From: Proteromonas lacertae
Taxonomy: Eukaryota; Sar; Bigyra; Opalinata; Proteromonadidae
Reading direction: 5' to 3'
NCBI GenBank assembly: GCA_002245135.1
Contig: NGBS01000874.1
Location: 62,001 to 126,000 of the forward strand
DNA length: 64,000 bases
Of the stretch, positions 49,715 through 60,907 are shown in pieces; position 1 is the first letter of the stretch, and the number at the start of each line of letters is the position of its first letter. Below the pieces are notes generated by a model. It had not been told where the DNA came from and ran no database searches. It was given only the letters and a program-made list of their open reading frames with translations. A program made the position numbers and the translations under genes.

Positions 49715-50830
49715 ATGAGTATATATGATGATGACGATGAGGAAGACTATGATCCAAGAGAGTTCAGAACTTCCGTACAGATTTTAAATAACACAACAGG
49801 TAAAAGAACTGTAACACAAATAAAAATAAAACCCAGACATGAAAGCGAGAATTTTTCACAATGCTCAGGTTATGATAATAATAATTCTTACAAAGCGTTG
49901 AGTTCAGCATCTAGTGTTAAAAATTTACTTTTATATTATGGTTCAAGTTCTTCAAGAGCATTAGTATTATTATTAATTTATTACTAACGTTGGAATAGGG
50001 TAAAATCACTAAATCAAGAAAACCAACCAAGAATGAATATACACGTGATTCAGCTTGTATAAAAATACAACAAATAGTCAGAGGGTTCTTAATAAGGCGA
50101 AGATATGAAATAGCTTTTACTCAAAGAATTGTATATTTTTTTATTATTGTATTTTCAAATTAAATAGGATTCCAGAATGATTATAATGCATGATGCAATA
50201 TCTCGTAATGGTGGTGCACCTGATAGACTAAGGCCTTATTCACTAGAATATGATGATGTATCAAAAGCAGCAGATAGAGACTTGAGATTCTTAATATCCA
50301 AAATCATCGATCCAGCCAATGTAATAGATAAATCAACTGAAAGAATAATGTCAATATTATTCAACTGTACAAGTAGAAATGGTGAGTTTATAATGCCTGA
50401 TGAATTTGCAATCTTAGTATGTGATGTACTAGATTTACCTTACACTAAAACACAAGTTATGACTCCTGGACCAAATTGTATTGATTTTCCACAGTTTCCT
50501 TTGGATTTTAACAATTTATTTAATTGGTGGATTATGTACATTAGTACACATACTTTGAAAGTGAAGAATGATTCAGTTTTTAGTTTTACTAAACAGTTTC
50601 CTATTAATTTCTTATCAAAGTTTATTGAAATTAGAGCAACAATGTATGATGTTTTATTTTCATTGAATAAATTTGAAGAAACTAATAAACCATTGTTTCA
50701 ATGTAGGGTGTGTAAAAAAGAATTTGGTTCACCCAAAAAATGTGCTGAGCATGTGATTAAATGTGAAAAAGCAAAGAAGAAAAAGGAAGAAAGATTTAGA
50801 ATAAGATCTCCCAAAGAGCCAACTATATAG
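49715..50830 (+). CDS. IQ-motif/C2H2 finger protein, array member 2
   Basis: Three exons, about 345 residues. It has an acidic start (MSIYDDDDEEDYDPREF), the motif YKALSSASSVKNLLLYYGSS, an IQ motif (CIKIQQIVRGFLIRRRYE), MIIMHDAISRNGGAPD, the helical domain (RIMSILFNCTSRNGEF, EFAILVCDVLDLPYTKTQV, ATMYDVLFSLNKFEETNK) and the finger CRVCKKEFGSPKKCAEHVIK. The C-terminus is basic. It lines up with member 1 over the whole length, with one more intron. Confidence 0.8.
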
Positions 50831-51076
50831 AAGAGCAATCAACTCAATTTTGTGTATTTTATCAATTTTCCTTTATTTTGTGACATATGTAACTTAGATA
50901 TTTTTTTGATTTTTGTTAATCATTATTTATTTTGTGTAATAAGGGTATTTGGTTTTTATATATGTTTTATGCAATATCATCATTTTAAATATGGGTGTAT
51001 GAATAAGAAACAAAATTATTTTTTGTTTTTTTAAGAATCACAAAGAAAAGGCTGGAGTTCGTTATAAAAAATAAAA

Positions 51077-52191
51077 ATGAATTCCTTCACAGTAGGAGAA
51101 AGTAAATATCTTTACGATAATAAGGAGCTGAAAAGAGGCAGCTTACCTGTCACTTTTGTTAGAACAATCCCTCTTACCCCACCTACTACTGAAAGAAAAA
51201 CTCATGTATCCGCTATTTCTGACACATCAAGAAGTATAACATACGTACAATCCCCAAAACCAATGAGTGAGAACTCTCAGACTACATATGACAGAATGAG
51301 AAGGCAGACGAATGTGAAGAACATTTTAATATCGTTATCCACCAATTTTACTCAAATAAAGAAGGTATTCCAATTAATCATATAAAATCATAGAAAAAAG
51401 TAATTCTAAAAAGGGATCCATACATAATAGTTCAATCTATAATCAGGCGGCATTTAGTTTTACATAAATACAAAGAAGCTGAATTAAACAGATTAATTAA
51501 CAGAAGTTTAGTTATTGAAGAGATATTTAATTTAAAGAAACGTAAAACTGTAGCTAACTATGAATGTACATTAGACAAAAAAACACATAAATTGATTTTA
51601 AAAGAAATTGTATTTCTAGTAAATCAAATAAAAGATTATAATGTATAATTTTCATATATATGTTGATATTATATAGACTAAAAATGATATGTGTGTTAGG
51701 ATGTTATTTCTGCTATATTCTTGTCTTTCTAACAGTGATGATAAAATGAGTATGTTCAATTATGCTACTCTATTATTTGATGTATTTCAATTCCCTGTCT
51801 CGAAGAAATTATATTTAGAAAAATCAGGAGTGGTCGTTCCTTACTCTTATTCGCCACATTGGTGTTCAAGAGACTTTGTTTCTTGGTTTCTAAGATGTAT
51901 TTTGCTAATATTAATCATGTATATTATATAGATAAAGAGTATCCTAGTTTTCCTAAAAGTACTATAAAATCATTGCCAAAGTCTTTTATAAATAGTAAAA
52001 TTGGAATTGATTTTATAAAAAAGTATTGTATGTGCAGGAGAAATTTATATGACTTAAAAATATCACTTGAGAAATATGATGGAGTTAATAAATGTACTTT
52101 TGTTTGTAGATATTGTCAGAAAGACTATGTTTTTCCTTTAGCTTGTGCAAAACATGCTTCTAAATGTCAAAATTCACAAAAGAGTCTGTAA
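51077..52191 (+). CDS. IQ-motif/C2H2 finger protein, array member 3
   Basis: Four exons; introns include one whose retention would end the protein early (GTATTTTGC...ATATAG near 51898-51931). The protein has about 340 residues. The shared N-motif is RRQTNVKNILISLSTN, the IQ-like segment is weaker (IIVQSIIRRHLVLHKYKE), and the middle (RMLFLLYSCLSNSDDK, TLLFDVFQFPVSKKLYLE) and C-terminal (YDLKISLEKYDGVNKCTFV, CRYCQKDYVFPLACAKHASK) parts keep the family order. This is the most divergent member together with member 4. Confidence 0.75.
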
Positions 52192-52377
52192 ATTTAGTTA
52201 GTATTTTGTAAAAAAACGTATTTGTTGATTATAGTGTTTATATTTCTAAGTATTTTATTTATAATACTATATTAGAAAGGTGCAAATTTTAACAGTATAA
52301 ACGTTCTCACCTTTGTTTAAACACAGAAAAAATTGTTAACTCAAAACGGCTATAATTTTGTTAAACACTTTTCAAAA

Positions 52378-53428
52378 ATGATATCCTTCAAAGGACCAAT
52401 TCAATCAAGAAACAAATCATCAGAAAGCAATTATTCGACTATATTCTCTGCAAGCAGTAATGAAATGTCAGAAAACTTAAAAGATTCTTCCGATGTTTCT
52501 GTATTATGTAGCTCTTCAGTTGAAATAAAGGTTAAAAAGATATATGTATTTTCAAGATGTTATTCCACAACAAAGTCTCAAACAATAACAAACTTTGACA
52601 ATTCTCACCGATCTTCATATGAAGAAATGACTAAAGCATCAAAAATAAGAAATACATTGATTTCACTCCCATTTTTACATGTGTCTACAACTGTATATAT
52701 TAGCATTATAACAAATTATTTAGATCCCTTTGTATGTCCAAAACAATGCAGTTATTAAAATACAATCTCTGGTAAGGAGATATTTAACAATAAGAAAATA
52801 TTATTTATATGAAAAACAAAGGATAGCTAATAGAAATCAAATTATTGAAGATATTTTATCAAAAAGAAAAACTGTCAATAACGCTGAATTACCAAAATCT
52901 CAATTAGTAGTGTTGGAAAAAAGAGTTAGAATGTTAATCAACCAACTAAAATCACCTAATATATCAAAACAAACAGAAAAAAGAATATTATCATTGTTTT
53001 TCAACTGTGTTGCTAAAGGTGGTATTATTTCCTTGAGTGATTTAGTATTCCTGATATGTAATATTATCAATATTCCATGTACTAAATCAGAATTCTATAA
53101 TGTGTATGATAATAAAGCAAAATTCAGACCAACAGATAAGATAACCTTTATATCATTTTCACGATTGTTTACATTATATAAATCAACACATGTGATGAAA
53201 CAAAGACACTGGTATAATAAAATGGCTGATTATCTATTCAGTGAAGATATTCCTTCATCGTTTCTAATTAAATTTTACTCTTACCAGACTGTTATGTATG
53301 ATGTTATTTATTCACTACAAAAGTATGATTTAGTAAATCCAAAGTTATTTTCATGTGGTAAATGTAAATACTCATCAGTAACACCATTGGAACTAGTTAA
53401 ACATTCGTTACAAAAGCATTGTAGGTAG
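52378..53428 (+). CDS. IQ-motif/C2H2 finger protein, array member 4
   Basis: Two exons, about 340 residues. Start ATG at 52378; an earlier TTG is in frame. N-motif YEEMTKASKIRNTLISLPF, IQ segment AVIKIQSLVRRYLTIRKYY, middle RILSLFFNCVAKGGIISL and LICNIINIPCTKSEFYN, then VMYDVIYSLQKYDLVNP and the finger CGKCKYSSVTPLELVKHSLQ with a final His. The intron (GTATATATTAGC...ATTTAG) lies at the same place as the first intron in members 2 and 3, between N-motif and IQ, which supports common descent. Confidence 0.78.
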
Positions 53429-53636
53429 ATAGTTTCTTTCTTACAATTTTCACAATAATTGTTGTAGTATCTCGTGATTTTATTTATATATTTAAATCAT
53501 TTTTCTGTTTTTATTACATTTTGTGGAGTTGGTTTTTTAAACGTTTTTCTATTAATTTTTTGTATAACCAAAATTTCGAAAAACGGATAATTTTTTAGAA
53601 TGCCGTTTTGATATTTGTTTTATTTATTTATTAGAC

Positions 53637-54999
53637 ATGGCTTTAGTTATAGAGGACGCTGTAAATGTAACTTCCCCGTCTGATGTAGATACAAGTGATG
53701 ATGATAAATTAGACCCACTGGCAGATTGTGACTATAGTTTAAGTAGTCGAAATAATAAATTATCAGATGTAACTCCTCTGCTGGGAGCACCATTTAAAAC
53801 TTCAGAGAGTAAGAGAATGGACTATAAGACACTTAAGTCAGCATCAAGTGTGAGGAATGTTTTGCTTCAATATGGTAATAAATCGTCTATGGCATCTGTA
53901 TTAGTTTAATGCTATTATTTATTAAATATAGAAGAACAGAGCTTCAACATCTAGTTATTCTTCCTATTCAAGTTACTCTGGTTATTATTCAGGAAGAGGA
54001 GATAAAAAAGCTACATTTGTGAAAATGTCACCTGTTGAAGCAGCAACTGCAATCCAAAAGAATGTAAGAAGATTTTTAGTTCTTCGAAGATATGAAATAA
54101 ATGAAAAAGAAAGAATCAATATGAGACAAGTAGTAATGAGAGATGCAATAGCGAGAGGAGGAGGTAATCCAAATACATTTAATAAAGATTCACCTCAGTA
54201 TAAAAGTGAATATTTAAAAATGAATAATGAAATCAATATGTTGGTAGAAAAAGTGAAATATTTTGAAGTATATAAAATAATACATAGTTTATTATATATA
54301 ATGTAATTATAGACTCCACCAGCTGTAGTTCAACAAATATTATTGTTATTATTTTCCTGTTCAGCAGAACATGCTGATTTTATTACAGCTGCTGAAAGTG
54401 CATTTTTATTGGTGGATGTATTACATTTACCATTATCAAAGTCTCAAATCATTGGACAAGATGGAATATTAGCGTCATTTAAAGGAGGAGGTTCTACTGT
54501 TGAATTTACTGATTTATATATATGGTTTAAGAAATATAAAGAGGATAATCCATACAGTAAACCATCTACCTTTACTTCATTTTTAAATAATTTCCTATCC
54601 AGTTATTTACCTACCAATTTTCTATTACGTTATATGGATTTTAAAGCAAAGTCATTTGACATTATACTATCTACCTATCAGTTTGATAAAATAAATCCAC
54701 CTAGTTTTCAATGTAAATATTGTTATAAAGTATTTAAATTCCCAATGCAATTAGCAAGACATCAAATACGTTGTGAAAAAGGACCAAGTAAAAGTGTAAA
54801 AAGTAAAAAAGAGAATGAAAGCAGACATCATCACCATCACCGTCACAGACATGATAATAATAATAATTCAGATGAAGGAAGTAATAAAAAGCGTGTTCAT
54901 CATAGACATAAGAAGACAAATAATAACGATTCTCATAGTACTTTCCGTATGCAATCTAGATCTAGACATGATAAAGTGAAAGTCTGTCCTACTTCTTAG
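53637..54999 (+). CDS. IQ-motif/C2H2 finger protein, array member 5, with His-rich tail
   Basis: Three exons, about 425 residues. N-motif YKTLKSASSVRNVLLQYGNK, Tyr/Ser-rich stretch, IQ motif (AATAIQKNVRRFLVLRRYE), VVMRDAIARGGGNPN (like member 2), middle domain (ESAFLLVDVLHLPLSKSQII), FDIILSTYQFDKINPPSFQ and the finger CKYCYKVFKFPMQLARHQIR. Unlike the others it ends with a His/Arg-rich tail (RHHHHHRHRH, VHHRHKKTNN), which could bind metal or nucleic acid. Members 2 and 5 look closest to each other. Confidence 0.8.
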
Positions 55000-55192
55000 A
55001 ATCAATATATTTTAAAATAAAAAGAAATAGTAATTTGATTGAATTGTTTAAATAGTCAGTCTTACTATGTTTTCTATTTATATATATTTATATATATTGG
55101 TTCTAGTAAATTATGTTATTTTAATTAATGTTATTATTGTGACTTATTGTATATTCTGTTTTAGAATAAAAATATAATTAAATAAATAAGAA

Positions 55193-55959
55193 TTATTTTT
55201 CTGGATAAACTATCATTATATTATCACCTCTTATTAACAATTGGTTAAAATGCCTTTGTTTCTTCTTATCATATCTAAATTCATCCACATCAGTCATAAA
55301 CTACATTATATATTTAAGAGTTAATATATATTATACTAAGTTCAAATGTTTATCAAAACATTTCAAATATCCAATACATTTGCTTTTCACAGTTGCTACT
55401 GATCTTATCACAACTACCAACCTTATTTTATCCTTATAACATTTACTCAAGATTGAAAAACATCCTTGATTTTCATACTTCTTTACTATTGCATCCAGCG
55501 GTGATTCAACTTGCTTCTTCTCTTTGATTGGTTTAGGAGGTTTGAATAAAAGGTTAGATGATAAATAATCTGGATCTGTTTCAGGTAACTATGATTAATT
55601 ATTCACAATTAATATACTAAGTGTCTGCATTTTGATATATTATCTAATATTTGTATGTCAGGATAAGGGAGTTTTATATCACTATTTAGTGCTTTAAGTG
55701 CATCAAAGCTTTTGCTGCAAAAGTCTAATTCAGGTTCTATTGGTATTTCTTCTTCAATTTTTACATTGTAAATTTCATATAATCTTTTAAATAATTTGTT
55801 TTCATGATTTTTATACTTCTCCAATATCTGATCAACATTTGATATTTTTTCTGGTGCATATTTTTCATAAAACTCTATTAATTTCTGTTTAAAATTACAT
55901 CTACAGTAGAATTAAACAAATTATCAATACTCACCTGCTTTATTCTTATCAAAATTCAT
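55193..55959 (-). CDS. LSM11-like Sm-domain protein
   Basis: Four exons splice in phase to about 215 residues. The first 50 residues match a small helical motif seen in many protist proteins (FYEKYAPEKISNVDQILEKY). The C-terminus has Sm1 (IRLVVVIRSVATVKSKCIGY then FDKHLNLFMTDVDEF) and Sm2 (LLIRGDNIMIVYPEK). FDKHxNLxxxDVDE plus an N-terminal extension with a short PL.AI segment resembles LSM11 of the U7 snRNP, which processes histone mRNA 3' ends. The spacer between Sm1 and Sm2 is short (about 12 residues), unlike the long one in animal LSM11, so another extended LSm protein is possible. Divergent from the NEK gene across 88 bases containing two AAGCTTGAT copies. Confidence 0.6.
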
Positions 55960-56047
55960 AAAAAAAGAAATATCAAGCTTGATTTGAAGCTTGATTTTTT
56001 AAAACATTATAAATCTTGCTTTATAGGAAGGAGGAATATAATTAAAT

Positions 56048-59002
56048 ATGTCAACTTCTAAAATGGAAGATTTTAATGTATTAGAAGAGTTGGGAAGTGG
56101 AAGCTATGGTGTTGTCTATAAAGTATCACTATTTCATTTATTATTCCATATTCTGAAAATAGGTTTCTCGTAAAGTTGATAGTAAAGTATATGTAATGAA
56201 AAAAATTACTCTAACGGGATTAAGTGCAGAAGAACAGAAAGATGCTGCAAAAGAAGCTCATATTATGGCATCTGTTGATTCACCATATGTTGTTAAATAC
56301 AGAGATTCATTTTTAGATACAAATAAGTTATGTATTGTTATGGAATACTGTGATAGTGGAGATCTTGACCATATCATCAAAAAGAGAGGTGCCATAAAAT
56401 CATTCTTACCAGAAGAAGATATTTGGTCATATTTTATGCAAATATCTCTAGGATTATACTCCTTACATTCCTTACATATTTTACATCGAGATTTAAAACC
56501 AGCTAATATTTTCATATGTAATAAAACCCATCTCAAAATAGGTGATATGGGTGTTGCTAAGGTACTAGGTTCCTCCTCCTGCTTTGCCAGTACAATGATT
56601 GGAACTCCATACTATCTGTCTCCTGAGTTGTGTAAGAATGAACCTTATAATAATAAAAGTGATATTTGGGCATTAGGCTGTATTATATATGAATGCTGTA
56701 CATTTACACATCCATTTCTAGCTTGTAATCAAGTATATATATATAAACTATATTCTATAAAATAGGCTGCTTTAATATTAAAGATAATCAGAGCCAAGAT
56801 TTCTCCAATCTCCAGTTATGGTTGTGTATATTCTACTGAAATATCTAAACTCTGTGATTGGTTATTATTAAGAGATACAACTAAACGACCTGATATAATC
56901 ACATTACTCAGTGATCCATATATACGAAACAAAGCTGAAAGTCTGAATTATGAAATTCCTACAGATATACCAATAGCCAAAAAATCAACAATCTGTCCAG
57001 CCTTGAATAAAAGAATAAAGAAGAAAGTGAAATCTTCATCTACTACCATTACTAAATCAAAATCACAATCAAAAGATCTTTCTACTGTATCTTCACAAGC
57101 ATCAACTACCAGTACAAGTACAACAACAACAACAACTAATGCTACAGGTGGGGTAAGATCAACACCTTCCACCAATTCCAAATATCGTAAAAAGAGATCC
57201 GTTTCAAGTCATAATACAGATGAAGTAAAAACTAAAGGATTAGTCAGAGGTAATAGAATAAGAAAGAAAGGTGGACAAAGAGTATTGAGTAAAGGGAATT
57301 ATCTACCACCACCTACAGCAGCAGCTAAACCAATCACACCTCCAACATCTAATAATAATAATAATAAGCCAACAACTCCCTCATTACCTAGTGTTGTACC
57401 ACCAAGACCATTATCATCAAATAAACATAATTATAACAGTGAATTAGTAGCTAATTTACCTGATGATCTTAATGATAATGATTATAACTTTGTAAATACA
57501 AGAAAGTCACATCATAGTAGGAGTTCTAGTAATAGCAGTAATAAAGAATATAAAGATGGAAATGAGAGTAAATTAAGTGAAAGTAAATTGAATGAAAATG
57601 ATATAGAAAGTACATTACCTTCTGAATCTACAATGATATTACATAATACTAAAACAACCATTACAAGTGGTAGTGAAGATGATGAGGAAGAAACAAAGAC
57701 ATGTAAAAGTTTATTAAACGATGAATTGAAGAAAACAAATCTTACTACAATTACTGAAGAGAAGTCGACTCCTTCAGACACTATGTCTAGCACAGATAAA
57801 TCAATAGGTGGTGGTGGTGTTGATACAATGATTATTAATAAAGGCTAATGAAGTGGAAGTATTAAACGAATCTAAATTAGATACAGTGATAATAAATAAT
57901 ATTAAAGATATAAATAATGAATCAAAGATTGATATTGTACAAGAACCATTATCAATTGAAACTAATAAAGATACAGTGGTAGATGATGTAATAATAGACA
58001 GTGTAACAAAATCAAAGACTAAAACCAGTAAAGACAATATCTTAGATGATTCTAATCCATTAACCACGTCTCAGAGTAGTGATACTGATTATAGATCAAT
58101 AATAGATGATTCTAATGGTCATATGACTAGTAATAATCAATCTGCTTTACCTAGTGGCATGGATAGTGATACTTTTGAATGTAGCAATACCAGTAATAAT
58201 GAATACAAATATAATGATAATAATAATATTATTAAAGATCAATTGAAACAAGTACATAGTGAAGTTATAGGTAAAAATATTGACAATAACAGTCTTGAGA
58301 ATGATGAAGATGGATGATTTTAGTGATTTAGATAGTCGACAAGAAGAGAAATCATTTGATTATGATGAAGATGAGGACGAGGATGAGGATGATTATATAG
58401 ATGATAATATTAAACAAAATAATTATAGGAATATTAAAGAAGGAATAGATATCACTACTACACCTAAAAACCTCAAAGGATTTAGTGAAGAGAAAAAGGA
58501 TGAGATTTTGAATAATAATAAAAATAATTCAATAATTCATAAAGATAAAAATGGTGTTGAATTCAGTATTGAACCTAATAATATGAAGAGTAGCAAAAAT
58601 AAAAGTAGTTATTTACATAATAGAACATCTACACCTGGTTTATCAGATGATGATGAATATGAGTCCGATGATTCTGATGATTATAAATCTCACGGATTTT
58701 ATAATGAAGGTGATGAAGTCTGTATATATTTGCATTATATTTATATTGTTATAGATGAGAATAATGAAATTAACTATTTTACTGCTGAGCAACTCCAAGA
58801 TGAGATTAATAGATTGAAAAATAATACAATTACATTAATGGGACCTACTCGATTTAAAGATTTATACTTTACTTTGAAGTATGCTGATGATGAAACTTCA
58901 GCAGCCGGGATTCTCGATAATTATGCTGATGTTTTGGAAGGTTTTTATGATGTATGTAAAATATTATCTTTAGAAACTGATTTAGATGATTTAATGAAAT
59001 AA
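56048..59002 (+). CDS. NEK-family protein kinase with long acidic tail
   Basis: The kinase domain (residues about 8-270) is complete: GSGSYGVV, a lysine in VMKKI, HRDLKPANIFIC, GDMGVAKVL (DMG in place of DFG, still with the Asp), GTPYYLSPEL and the Arg in TTKRPDII. NEK kinases act in mitosis and in cilia. The tail of about 600 residues is low-complexity (Thr/Ser, Lys, then Asp/Glu runs). It ends with a conserved NEK1-like helical end (RFKDLYFTLKYADDETSAAG, VLEGFYDVCKILS). The tail frame breaks twice, at 57846-57848 and 58315-58317; each time the +1 frame continues, so both are likely sequence indels. Three or more introns join in phase. Confidence 0.82.
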
Positions 59003-59117
59003 ATGTTATGATTATTATAATATTAATACAATTATTTATGTTTTAATTAAACTTTGTTGTTTGATCCGTTTCATTTTGAAACACAAGCCAAGCCTATATT
59101 AAAATCTTTAAAAAACA

Positions 59118-59836
59118 ATGCCTAAAGAAATCTTATATTCTGTGGTTGCAAGAGGGTATTTATATTGATAATCTATATTACAATAGTTCTACAATCCTTT
59201 GTGAGCAATTCACAACTGGTAGTAAAGCTTCTGGTGGTAATTACCCAACAGTCACTCTAAAACTATTACAGAAATACCCAGGCAACAACGGAGCAAAAAA
59301 AACATTCCATATTGATGAGTATATATATATATATTTGTAATATTCTTCTTAGAAATTTTGATTTTCACACTTATACCAATAAAGATGTAACATTTGTTGC
59401 TTTATCAGATAGAGATCATCAATTGAGAGTTGTTTACGCTTATCTTGAAAATATAGCAACAGATTTCTTTGGACAATATGATAGCTCTACAATTACATCA
59501 GCTGGAACATTTGGATTAACAGATTTTGCTAAAACATTGAAGAAAGAAATAGCCAAATTCAATGATCCTGCAAATGATACAATAACTTCAGTTAAAGATA
59601 AATTAGATAAGACCAAGAACACAATGGTTCAGAACATTGATCAAATGATGGCTAACCACGAAAAGGCTGGAGATTTGATGGATAGATCTCAAAATTTGTT
59701 AGAAACATCAACTGCATTTAATAAACAATCCAACCAATTAAAATGTGAAATGTTGAAACAGAAATGGAAGTTGATTGCTATTATAGGTATTATTTTCATT
59801 ATTGTACTTGTCATTATCATATGGGCAGCTTCATAA
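59118..59836 (+). CDS. VAMP7-type longin SNARE with Asn at the zero layer
   Basis: Three exons (introns 59156-59186, 59319-59352) give 217 residues: longin domain (ILYSVVARGSTILCEQF, VTFVALSDRDHQLRVVYAYL), SNARE helix and C-terminal anchor (LIAIIGIIFIIVLVIIIWAA). The SNARE helix aligns without gaps to human VAMP7 from NID to the end, but the invariant zero-layer Arg is Asn here (NIDQMMANHEKAGDL). In other R-SNAREs that Arg pairs with three Gln. Likely role: fusion at endosome, lysosome or plasma membrane. CAAGCCAAGCC lies 24 bases before the ATG. Confidence 0.88.
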
Positions 59837-60048
59837 ACTAAATTATATAAAAAGAGATATAAAAAATGTTTTTCATTTATTTTATCTATCATCCAAAAAG
59901 CACAAACAATAACATATTTTAAAATCAAAAGAATTAACAATTAGTTGATAATAAAATAACATTAATAACATATAATTGTAATACTAACACATCAAATACT
60001 ATATAAACTAACAAAATTTTCTCACTGAACGACTACTACTACACATAT

Positions 60049-60706
60049 TTACATTATTAAACATAACGAACCTTTTTTCTTTTTCTGTCTTTGTTTTTCA
60101 TCATTTTCTTCTTTTTCTCTCTGATTCTTTTCGTTTATTAGTTTTTCTTTCTCTTTATCATATAATAAATGATGAATTATTTGCTCTACATTATATCCAG
60201 TATAAGCAGAACATTCAATGAATGGAGATGACCATTCTTGACTTAAATCATATCCTTCATTCTCTGTTACTTCACTATATCAACAAAAAAACATAATATC
60301 TAAATTTATACCGTTTTTTATGCACATCTACTTTTGTAGCTACTAATATACAAGGGTAATTTAAATTCATCAACTCAAGTCTTTGACGAATTATTTTAAT
60401 TTGCTCAAAACTACATCTGTTGGTCACATCATAGCATAAAATATATCCATCAGTAGAATCTTCCACACATCGTGGAATACTTGAGTATTCATTCTAGTAA
60501 AAAAATAAAAAGCAGTCTTATACTAATGCAGGTATGTCAGATATTCTCACAACATACGACTGACCTTGCATGTTAACACGATGATGATAGATTTCATGTC
60601 TTGTAGGAATATACTCTCTTGGAGCTTGACCATTTATTAAAGTGTGTATAATTGATGTCTTTCCAACAGCTGGCGCTCCAAGCATTGCCACTCTTTTGCT
60701 GATCAT
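60049..60706 (-). CDS. atypical Ras-like small GTPase with CaaX box
   Basis: Three exons (introns 60494-60523, 60275-60311), about 195 residues. G1 is normal (GAPAVGKTS), a Thr in YIPTRHE fits switch I, G5 is ECSA, but G3 reads VRISDIPAL in place of DTAGQ and G4 reads ATKVD in place of NKxD. The catalytic Gln is absent, so intrinsic GTP hydrolysis should be weak. The end is a Lys-rich stretch and CLIM, a farnesylation-type CaaX box. It belongs near Rheb/DIRAS-like Ras proteins. The start is the ATG at 60706, which gives the usual short lead before G1; an upstream TTG extension is not needed. Confidence 0.8.
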
Positions 60707-60907
60707 TTGGTGTAACTGATAAATGTGTCTTTTCAAAATTCCATGCAATTCTTTTCTGTTTCATTTCATTTCATTGTTTGTTCCTTTCATGGATTAGTTT
60801 TTACAAAGTAAATACTATAATATTATTACTATTAATTGATATACAGTTCATAAACAACAAATATGAAACGGATATAATTCTCTAAATTTTTATTCTTTCA
60901 ATATAAA

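Noticed and set aside
57512-58067. Minus-strand frames rich in Leu/Val/Ser opposite the NEK tail
   Set aside because: They are antisense shadows of low-complexity Asn/Ser/Asp coding sequence.
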